Assembly (NCBI GenBank): GCA_003116875.1
Contig: BCKT01000010.1
Coordinates: 434,001-498,000 of the forward strand
DNA length: 64,000 nucleotides
Direction: 5' to 3'
Source: Takashimella koratensis
Lineage: Eukaryota; Basidiomycota; Tremellomycetes; Trichosporonales; Tetragoniomycetaceae
Within the stretch, counting starts at the first letter, position 1, and every line of letters starts with the position of its first letter. Under the pieces are notes generated by a model. The model had not been told where the DNA came from. It did not search any database and worked only from the letters and a program-made list of their open reading frames with translations. Shown in pieces: positions 55,875-64,000 of the stretch. Both the position numbers and the translations under genes were made by a program.

Positions 55875-57017
55875 GGTCGCTAAATCTCAGAGTTGACTTG
55901 AACTGTTGATACTGTTGATTGCAGCCTGTATGGTGGGAGAGTGAAAACAAGAGGGGAAGNGGGGGGGGGGGGGGGGGCTCAACATCATGCCAGGCTTATC
56001 TGTCTGCAAAGCCGTCGAGCAAGAGAGCGTCCGAGTGTGAGACTCCTTTTTGACCGATCTTTCCGATTTACCCCGAGGGTGGAAAGGAGTGGCATCCACG
56101 GCGAGGGTTGCCTTCACGGTAAAGCCTTCGAAATGAGAGAAAGGATCTGAAAACGGTTTTTAGGCGGCAAGAGAAGGCTTGGTCCTCTGGGAACACTCGG
56201 ACTTTATCCACTCTCTGGATGGGGTAGAGCTCTACCGGAACTCTCGTTCTCCCGAGTGCTTGCATGTGTCCTTCAGCAAGGTCTGGCTTCCGAAGTGACG
56301 CATGACATTCTTACCAAATACGCCGCAGCAAGCCAACTCGATGGGCGTTCGCGTTAACATGCCCCCAAGGGGACTTGTGGGGACACATTATAACGTGGCC
56401 TGTTCCAACTGCGCTATCCCTGAGGATGTTGCCCCACAGGTGGCTTCCCGCCCTTTCCACGACACCTGTTATCTCCTAGTTGGTCTGCACTGGTATCGGG
56501 TGAAATATTTGTAATGGCAGTCAGACGGTTTGTTGCGGCAAAACTTTCTTGCTAGAATCAACGGGTTGGGAAGCAGTCTCTTGACGCAACAACTTCCAGC
56601 TACCTATACGTCTCTGCTCGGCTTCGACCGCTTGAGCGTCGCCCATGGCTCCCTGTGATTCTCTGCGGCCGCAACCGCCGGCTGTCCGAGCGCCGCATCC
56701 CTAGCTAGTGTCTCTATGGTCCCTCTAGCCGCCTCGGCTTGTGTGGCCCCCCACGGGCCGTTCCCGGCATCCCAGGTGCCTCCGGACCGCACGGACCGCT
56801 TCCGCAGTCCTCGGCCGTCACACTTAACACTCCCTATATCGATTGGCTCTCTCAGAATATGGCATAATGTCCCTCCTGTGCTTGATGACGTGTATACCCT
56901 GAGTAGAATCGCTGATCAATGCATGCTCAGTCCGACAAAGCAACAGGGGACTTCCCTCCGCTCATCTTGTTCCTCACAAAAGTATGTGCCGTTGCCCTGT
57001 CTCCCTTTTCATCTCTC
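55875..57017. other. Spacer between L4 and L5
   Basis: No gene recognised. Contains an N (55960) next to a poly-G run, and near 56900-57017 a stretch similar to the flank of the fragment at 54300-54424. Confidence 0.4.
55961..55977. repeat. Poly-G tract (17, preceded by N)
   Basis: An uncertain base followed by 17 G; its length is probably unresolved. Confidence 0.9.
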
Positions 57018-58359
57018 TCACGTCATGTACCAATCCCCCAGGCCCGGCTTGAATGACACCATGTCCTTGTAAAATTGAGTCATCCAAGGCTTGTTTCCCT
57101 CTCCACAAGTCCTTCTCGTGGCACCGTAATCGCTCGTCCACGAAGGTAACTCGGTTTTGGTATCGCCTCGTATCCACCAAACTTTTGACGAGTCGGAGTC
57201 CGCCGATTTGTCGGACAGCACAAAGACATCCAACGCGAATGGGAGCTCCTTTCCCCCCATCTGAGCCAACAGGATCCGCGAGTCGATAGTCGTATGGCCC
57301 TTGGTGTCGGTTGACGCTTCCTTCTTCCACACAATGAACGCGTCGTCTTTGTCAACGGTCTCGGTTTTGGAGTGGATCTGACAACCAATCACCTCGTAGT
57401 CATCGCGTGGATCGTTGGGTCGGCGGAACAATTTGCGTTCCAACATCCCTACGGTCGGGAACGGAGTCAGGACGGTCTGTGCTGTTTTGACCTCTCCGCA
57501 TGATCTCTCAAAATTGCTCCGGATTTGCTCCTGGATGATTTTAACGACTCGAGGGAGATCGCCTCGTGTGAGCCATTGGTATTCCCACTCCGACGGGTCG
57601 CCGTAGGGTTCGTTGGTGGTCGCAGAGGGTGACCAACGCAGGAACGAGTTTGCCTCCGTATCTGCAGAGTAACCGTACCCGATTTCGTGGTATGACGAGA
57701 TCTTTATCCCAGACACCAACACAGTACCCTCCAGACCTCCCTTTCCTTTCAAACGTTTTTTTCAGCAGGTTGACGAGCGTCGTCAGGGCCTTTCTCCCTT
57801 TGTGAGTTACACGCAGAGACTGGTGTCAGCAAACGATATACGCCTCTTAACAAGAACGTCAGGTGTACAACTCCCCGTAGCGCACCTACCTCCAAACTGC
57901 TGGGGAGTGAGTACATTCTCCACCAGGAGGAGCTACGTCTTTTCAACTTTTTTGTGTGAACCGGAGTAATGAAACACTTCGATCTTGAAACCCGTCAATG
58001 CTGAAAGAAACTCGGATTTTCCTTTGCCTCGTCCAAACAGCCCACTGACGAAGTTAGTGGAGTCCAGGCGTTACAATTGTTGTCACTCACAATGGTCCGA
58101 GGAAAGAATCGCCGAAATCTTCATCAAACACGCCGGTATAGTACTGCACCATGGCATCCACATCACTCTTGGAAATTTTGGCATCTGCCAAGTCCAACGA
58201 GTCCAAGGTGCTCGCTTGCCTTGGATTGCCTGTCAGGGAAAACCCCGCCAAGTAGTCCACGTAAAGGGCTTCCTGCTCCTTGCTCAGCTCGTCAATGTGG
58301 GTGTTGTCAACGTTGCAGTCTTCTTTGGAAATAACCGAGCCAGGTGGAGTTTGCGACAT
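57018..58359 (-). pseudogene. LYC1-like GNAT acetyltransferase, copy L5 (stop plus frameshift)
   Basis: Starts MSQTPPGSVISKEDC at 58359; first exon to about 58091, then FGLFGRGKGKSEFLSAL. A TAG at 57933-57935 (between VEKT and LLLVENVLTP) truncates the frame before the acetyl-CoA loop, which is itself altered (TPQQFG then GRKAL). Further on, a run of seven T on the + strand (57756-57762) puts TTLVNLL and KGKGGLEGTVLV in different frames; six would join them. The C-terminal half (57018-57752) is open and keeps all family motifs (PFPTVGMLERKLF, WIRGDTKTELPSW, GLGDWYMT). Confidence 0.7.
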
Positions 58360-58796
58360 GATAAAGAGTACGCTGTCGCTGGTGTGGTGACGACGGTCTG
58401 CCAGGGGTCAAATTGATGCTGGCAGCGTGAAGGAGTCTGGGGAGGGTGGGGGGGTGGTGCTGGGGAACTTTTCCAGATTGTACCATCCGTCTTTATCTTA
58501 CAGGTCGCCGAGTACGACTTATGACGCTCCTTTGCCTTTTAGGATTTCGAGCAGGTCGTGATAGGGGGTTGGGGTGAAATGCTTTCGCCTTCTGGCGTCT
58601 CCCGGCTCGCCTCTGTGAGCCGGCCATTGCCGCCATTTGACGGTGGTAACAGCAGGTTGACTAAAAAAACGCTGCAGACAGAAAGGAAAGGGCACACCCC
58701 AAGAGTTGCTGATTCAGCCTTGCATGTCACCCTTCTTCCGTCTCCCACGACCATCCTTGTCGAGCGACAAAGGCTCTACACTTTCTCTCTTCCGCA
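58360..58796. other. Spacer between L5 and L6 relic
   Basis: No gene. G-rich stretch near 58440-58455. Confidence 0.35.
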
Positions 58797-59800
58797 GCTC
58801 ATGTACCACTTCCCAGCTCACAAACTGCGAAACCGCCTTCTACACCGCACGACTTGACCCCAAACGGGTTTTTCCCCTCCTGGCATACCCCTTGCCTCGC
58901 CGCACACCTCTCGACCTAGGACATGGGTATAAAGGAGATGTCTCCGAGCGGATACTAGACTCGCTCCACACTCCCGTCAAGGGATTTGTCGGAGAGCTGA
59001 TGAGCGTTAAGGGAAAGGGCGACCCGCTCGTCGGTCAAGTTTGAGCAGACCGGGATATGGGCTTGTTGTGTCTCGACGCCTTCATCGGATCTGCGCCGAG
59101 ACTTGAACCAAATGATGTAGGTATCCTCGTTGTCGCCGGTGGCAGTTTTCAGATCAAGTCGCCAGCCAATGGCTTCTGAGTCGTTGAGAGGTATGTCAAC
59201 GCTCCCGAATAGCTTGCTCTGTAACTAACCGTCCGAAGTCATGGGAGCCTCAACCGTATCGGCTCGCAAATAGAGCGTGTATCGAAGCAGACGGGTATCT
59301 GGTGTCTGATAATCGAAAGAACGGGTTTAAAATCACCGAGCGTGAGCCAGATGTGTCGGCGTCAGTTTCCTGCTCGGTAGGAGGGGAATACCGTAAGATC
59401 GAGTTCGAAAAGTTGACAGGCGATTCGTAGCACCAGTCTTTCGATAGGTCTGCGTATGAACAGAGCACACGAGCATCGTCCCGTTCACGTTCAGTGTCCA
59501 TTGGAAAATTCCGTTCTACTCGGAAAGCAGCCAGGTTGCGGCTCTTCGGCCTGCCCGGTATGTCAGATGGGCGGCGTTTCGTAGAGGGAAATACTTACCT
59601 CGAAACGTGGGAGGGGTAAACAGGTTCTCCACCAGCCCCAATTGAATCTGAGTTACCTGTCCGACAAATCGCGTTGAAGGTAAGAATGGTGAACGCAGAG
59701 AAGACCTTTAACTGGCGATCCATAAGCCCACTCACTGTAAAGTGGTGTTGTGAGCTCCTGAAATGCATGTCTACCCACTAGGACTTGATGATTGCGTTGC
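58797..59800 (-). pseudogene. LYC1-like acetyltransferase relic L6
   Basis: Pieces of the family in order on the - strand: SGLMDRQLKVFSAFTIL (about 59640-59740), NLFTPPTFRG with a GTAAGT donor (about 59596-59630), KDWCYESPVNFSNSI then RYSPPTEQE (about 59380-59450), GWRLDL...EDTYIIWFK (about 59090-59180), NLTDERVAL (about 59020-59045) and GKWYMS at 58797-58814. Several stops and frame changes separate them and no start exon is visible. Clearly the oldest loss in the array. Confidence 0.6.
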
Positions 59801-61198
59801 TGATATCACCTTTTGAGGCAATACCGGAAATCGGCTTGCTTACTCTTCAATGGGGCTCAACATCATGCTGTTGAAGTTTGTGACTTATCACGGTCTCGAC
59901 CGTGCTGAAACCTCTCTCCGTGGCTTAGTCAAACGCGGATACATCCCCGAAGTCCCGAGTTTGGCCCAAGTTTAATCCTACTACCGTCATATTTGAGATA
60001 TGAAAAGTCTCTTCGGTATGGGCTTCAGCCATGTTGGTTGATGCAAGGCTGTTGGGTTGCAAAGATAGGACTTCAAGGACGAGGATGAGGATAAAGCTTG
60101 CGAATGTCGACAGTCTTGGGTGTTTGTTATTGTTTGATGAAGTGCAAAGTGTCAGGGGGCTGACAGAATTCCATCTCTGAACAAAGGAGCTTCACTCCTG
60201 CCAGTGGTCTCCTTTTTGAATGCGAGCCAAACAAACGAAGACTTGTAAGGGATAGCCGATGAGAAAAAAGCAGCTGTCAATCCTTCGCTGAAAGTACACC
60301 AAGGGGGAATCGTACGGCATGCCTGCGACACCAATCTACTGTCTATCCTTTGGGTTTGCGGCTCGTGTCACTCAAGCGGCACGTGTAGTGTGAGATATTG
60401 TTTGATCAGTTTGCATGTCTAATTCATCGATTCTCACTCTCGAAATTCGCTGCACACGGCTTTTCAAATGGTCTATGCAGGCAGGTGGGAGGGTGGACTT
60501 GAGTGCTCCTCGCTTATCTGTCTTGACACCGCCTTTCCGCGTACGTTTCCCATTGGCGGAAAGGCCACGTCCGACCGAGTATATCTCCTCTGTGTCGGCC
60601 TTGCAAAGTCCCACGTCCTAGTCAAAGGGTAACCAAACCCGCTCTCCGCTTTCCAACACCGCCACAGCTCGGCAACCTACTCCCTTGGGGGTCACTCCGT
60701 GCGAACAGAGGAAAGCGCACAGTTTTGGGTTGGACGAAAGGCGCACCACTCCCATTCGCTCAGCTGCGTGTGAGGGTGAAATTGCCGCTTGTCAAAGGAG
60801 CGACACTTGCGCGCCCGCTCTGACCGAAAGTCCAGAGCCAAACGGTCAACCCAGCCCGCCTACCACAGCCATTACCGGTTGTCCGTCCTTTGATTACACC
60901 CGTTTTTCCCGCACATAACCGCCGGCTCAACCTTTGATTATAGACTCCATGTCCTTCCCTTCACAGCCCCGTCTTGGGAGACTGGATTGCCTGAGTACAA
61001 CTTTCGCCGCCGACGCAACCATTCTAAGCCCCCTCCTCTCTCTTACCGCTCCAAAAGTGACGTCGTTTGCCGGTCACTCAGCAACTGCAATCAGATATAT
61101 CAGACTGGTGGACCCCCACTTTTTCTCGACTTCCATCGTTCACCAAAGCAACTCTTCCCAACAAACATCCCCTACTCGCGCTCAACGAACGACACACC
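59801..61198. other. Intergenic, 1.4 kb
   Basis: No gene supported. 60900-61198 is the upstream region of the next gene, with C/T-rich leader from about 61110. Confidence 0.4.
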
Positions 61199-61996
61199 AT
61201 GCCTACCGAAGTCACAGCCGCCCCCTTCCGCTACGAGCAGCAGCTCCCCTTGGCGCTCGAGCATCCCCGCTTCTACAACTCGTTCACGTCGTCCCCAATC
61301 CCGCCGATCGGCCCAGCCCGCCTCTCCGACGTCGTGCCCAACCAGATCCTCCCAAACGGTGTCCGCAATCCGTGGGCACCGTACAGCGGTGAGACCTACC
61401 GACCCGCCGCCGAGTACGCTGGCTACGTCCAAGCCCAGCAGCTCCAGCTTCCCCCAGCGATCGGTCCCCGCGCGGGCTTTGGCGCTGGCGCTCGAATGCC
61501 TCTCCCAGCATCTTACCCTCGAAGCGACGAAGGGTGGAACGGGTCGTACGGTCGTGCACACAATGGCCACGCACCCGACATGTTCAGCACCTCTGGCGTC
61601 ATCGGCCCCGTTCCCAGCGCCAGCAGCTGGGCCCACCAGCCGTCGTCTTGTCAGAACCACGCTCGGATGTCGCCAATCCCCATCGACCCACACCACCTTG
61701 CTCCTCCCATTCCCAACTCGCTCCACTCGACCAAGTACACACCCCGCGCCATCCCGATCGCCGACGCGTGTCCGAGCTGCGCCGGTGATCGACGGGCTCG
61801 AGCATCCTCAACCTCGAGCAACGGATACCGCGACCGGCGGGAGACATCCCAAGGCCCTCGACGCCACGCCAACTCGCCTGCTGTCGAGTCACCCCTCCGT
61901 CGTGTTGCCGAGGTCCCTCTGGCACGCAAGATCAGTCGGTCGTCCAGCAAGAGAAGCAGTGATTGCGATCACTGCCGCGAGTGCTGCAAGGAGTGA
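61199..61996 (+). CDS. Hypothetical protein with Cys/His-rich C-terminus
   Basis: A single open frame of 265 codons from MPTEVTAAPFRYEQQ, with strong C/G third-position bias. Pro/Ser/Ala-rich and largely disordered. It contains ACPSCAGDRRARASS in the middle and ends with RSSSKRSSDCDHCRECCKE: a CxxC followed 60-odd residues later by CDHCRECC. Such spacing could bind a metal, but no known zinc-finger signature fits. No signal peptide or membrane segment. A longer alternative start at 61067 is in frame but lies in the C/T-rich leader. Confidence 0.62.
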   Translation: MPTEVTAAPFRYEQQLPLALEHPRFYNSFTSSPIPPIGPARLSDVVPNQILPNGVRNPWAPYSGETYRPAAEYAGYVQAQQLQLPPAIGPRAGFGAGARMPLPASYPRSDEGWNGSYGRAHNGHAPDMFSTSGVIGPVPSASSWAHQPSSCQNHARMSPIPIDPHHLAPPIPNSLHSTKYTPRAIPIADACPSCAGDRRARASSTSSNGYRDRRETSQGPRRHANSPAVESPLRRVAEVPLARKISRSSSKRSSDCDHCRECCKE

Positions 61997-62202
61997 CTTG
62001 TTAGAAGGACTTGCGATAAGGTACAGGATCCATCAAAGCTTTGAAGCCGCATTGTGTAAGCTACTCTGTAGGGAAACAGACGTCTGAGTTTCGATTGTAA
62101 CTATAATTCAGTGTACTTTGTGAGTACTAGTCGTAGTGCCGTATGCTGTGCATGCCTTGGAATGAAGTCCTCAGGATTGGACCTGTTGAATGAACACTGT
62201 CG

Positions 62203-63743
62203 CTATGCACGTAAAGGAGATACACCTCTTTCTTCCCTTGCCATCTCGAAGGGATCCCGCATGGTGTTTGTCCTTTCGCGGAATTGCCGCCTGTAATGTT
62301 AACGTTGCTTGGAGACGGCTACTTACGTATATGCCGCACGGAGGTCGTTCATCCTTAGCTGCAGTCCTTCCAGTTGGCCGGCCAATGTCAGGATTGCCTG
62401 CTGATGGTTTTGTATGCTCTGTGCGAGTGCTAAAGCGTCAGCGCAAGAAGGAAGCCTGAACTTACTTTGAGGAGAGAGCACGTCTTGGTCGTTGGCGAGA
62501 GAGATGATTGCGCGGTGTAGTTGCTGCAGAGGTGAGCACAGTCTGATGGAGACAATGAAACATACTGCAATGGTCGCCTTATACCTGCCAACTCTGTCCT
62601 CCAGACCAACAGCCACGCGTGCAAAGAGCCTATAAGTGAGCTAGAAGTTTCGCACATAAAACTCACTCGTAAGGGAAATCACGATGTGCGACTGGTCGCA
62701 CCGACCCTGACCTCGCCTCTGCAGGCTTGGACGCCTCCCATACCTCCATGAGCTTTTGTAGATCCTGAGCCTCGGCGCTGACACGCGATGCAAGCTGCTC
62801 CAAAGAGTTGTTAAGCAGCGCAATCCCCTGGGCTAATGCGGCGTATTCCTAATCGTCAGTTACATGCAAGTCATTTGTCACTTACGTCGTTGGCAACCTT
62901 GACATCAGTGGTGGTTTGCCAGATGGCCCGACCAATATCTTCAGTGCTGATGCTCGCTCCAATCTGCTTTTGGTCCTTGAACGCGGAGCTGCGAGGTTAG
63001 CAAGGATGCAGTTAGTCACACTCACTCCATCTGTTCGATCATCTTCTGGAAGTTCTCGGGAAGGTCGGTAAACTTGGTGGTCTTGCTAACACCAGGAGTG
63101 GATGTCGACGCTTGGAGTGATTGCCCAAGGCCGGTAGCAGGTTGTGCCGCAGGCTGTTGACCGAACAGGCTCGAGGTTTGCGGCTTCGGCTGCCCGAACA
63201 GACTCGATTGCTGCTGTTGCTGTTGTCCACCAAATAAGCTGGTTTGTTGAGGTTGGCCGAGAAGACTCGATTGTTGTTGTGGCTGGCCGAACAGGCTGGT
63301 CTGCTGCTGGGGTTGCTGTTGTTGTTGTGGCTGTTGCTGGCCACCAAACAGTGATGATCCACCCGGTGCGGCCATGGTGCTTCCAAACAATCCTGTGCCA
63401 GCCGGTTGAGCAGGCTTAGCCGCACCGAACAATGAGCTGCCACCGAACAATCCTCCTCCTGCGGCCTGAGAAGGCTGCTGAGCTTGAGGTTGCGCACCAA
63501 ACAAGCTCCCACCAGGCGCAGCAGGCTGCGCAGTCGAGGTCGACGCGCCGAAGCTGAAAGGTTGGGAGGTCGAAGGCGCAGGGTTTGCCTGAGCAGCGGT
63601 GGTAGCTGGAGAAGAGAAGGAAAAGGAAGGGACCGAGGCAGCAGGAGCGGCCGTTGCCGCGGGAGCTCCAAATCTGGTCAGGTCAGCTGGAGTAAAAGAA
63701 AAGGGCACGTTCCAGCTGAAACTACTCACCCTCCGAACGACAT
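62203..63743 (-). CDS. NUP49: FG-repeat nucleoporin, Nup49/Nup58 type
   Basis: Central-channel component of the nuclear pore. Eight exons on the - strand starting MSFGG|FGAPAAT at 63743 (exon 1 is 14 nt), with major exons 63026-63673, 62886-62988, 62667-62848 and a last one 62203-62290; roughly 415 residues. The first half is Ala/Gln/Pro-rich with many SLFG and GLFG repeats. The second half is the coiled-coil scaffold: FTDLPENFQKMIEQM, IGRAIWQTTTDVKVAND, YAALAQGIALLNNSLEQL, YKATIAQLHRAIISLAND, ILTLAGQLEGLQLRMND. It ends TMRDPFEMAREERG. A 36-nt intron splits the last helix region at SPQ|TLAQ. Symbol by family similarity. Confidence 0.88.
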
Positions 63744-64000
63744 GGATAGCGAGGGATGAGGAGGTGGATGAGATGGTGGTGGGTGTGGATGGTGTGGACG
63801 ATGTTGATGATCGCGGTCAAGCGGAGCAAGAAATGGCGACGAAAAGATAGGCGCAAGGGTTACCAGAATAAAGACGCCTATTCCCCGGCGAATCCTCCGC
63901 ACGCCTAATCTTGTGGGTAATTTGTTTGGCCACCCAAGCGTATCTCGAGGTCATGTACACTCGATCTCCACAACTCTCTCAATTCACCACCATCCACCTC
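63744..64000. other. Upstream region of the nucleoporin gene
   Basis: No gene visible in the last 257 bp. Probably promoter; the - strand reading is C/A-rich near the start codon. Confidence 0.4.

Noticed and set aside
60987..62087. 366-codon + strand open frame overlapping the hypothetical protein at 61199
   Set aside because: Ser/Pro/Arg-rich shadow; the chosen frame has better start context and codon use.
1..64000. CRISPR array, tRNA, rRNA or prophage
   Set aside because: No regularly spaced repeats, cloverleaf boxes, ribosomal sequence or phage genes were recognised; the genome is eukaryotic.

Overview
The window is nuclear DNA of a basidiomycete fungus. Nearly every gene is interrupted by short GT-AG introns (mostly 33-90 nt) with CTGAC/CTAAC branch points close to the acceptor. 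The recognisable genes (PITSLRE-type CDK11, PRCC, SDHAF2/Sdh5, OGFOD1/Tpa1, an FG nucleoporin, a DUF1996-WSC secreted protein) fit a fungus of the Agaricomycotina. I lean towards Tremellomycetes from intron style, but the sequence does not prove it.

Region 1 (1-16285) is a head-to-tail array, all on the + strand, of eight paralogous genes about 2.2 kb apart. I read them as secreted, single-domain calpain-like (papain-fold, MEROPS C2-like) cysteine peptidases of about 245-280 residues. Each has a short signal-peptide exon, then DIKQ...PDCW (oxyanion Gln and nucleophile Cys), WWPAG...GLGLLSGF, GHCYCVM (His) and LHNPW (Asn). Their fates differ. Copies 1, 4, 6 and 7 look intact. Copy 0 is cut by a Tc1/mariner element. 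Copy 2 has lost its ATG and carries a stop. Copy 3 has a frameshift. Copy 5 keeps a clean 253-codon frame but has replaced all four catalytic positions. Two further, strongly diverged and damaged relatives lie at 29.1-29.8 and 30.4-31.4 kb.

Region 2 (16.3-48.4 kb) is mostly single-copy genes: a Ser-rich hypothetical protein, a DUF1996 protein with two WSC domains, a small Cys-rich secreted protein, an SGNH/phospholipase B-like esterase, SDHAF2, an NTF2-like membrane protein, a cytochrome P450, PRCC, an Rxt2-like protein, an F-box/WD40 protein, CDK11 and an OGFOD1/Tpa1 dioxygenase.

Region 3 (48.4-59.8 kb) is a second tandem array, all on the - strand, of LYC1-like GNAT acetyltransferases: four intact copies, one copy with a stop and a homopolymer frameshift, one decayed relic and one 3' fragment. 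Region 4 (60-64 kb) holds a hypothetical protein with a Cys-rich C-terminus and a Nup49/Nup58-type FG nucleoporin.

The layout is thus two birth-and-death gene arrays flanking a conserved housekeeping block. No CRISPR, rRNA, tRNA or viral genes were seen. Exon boundaries were assigned by eye from splice motifs and cross-copy comparison, so single-base errors are possible.
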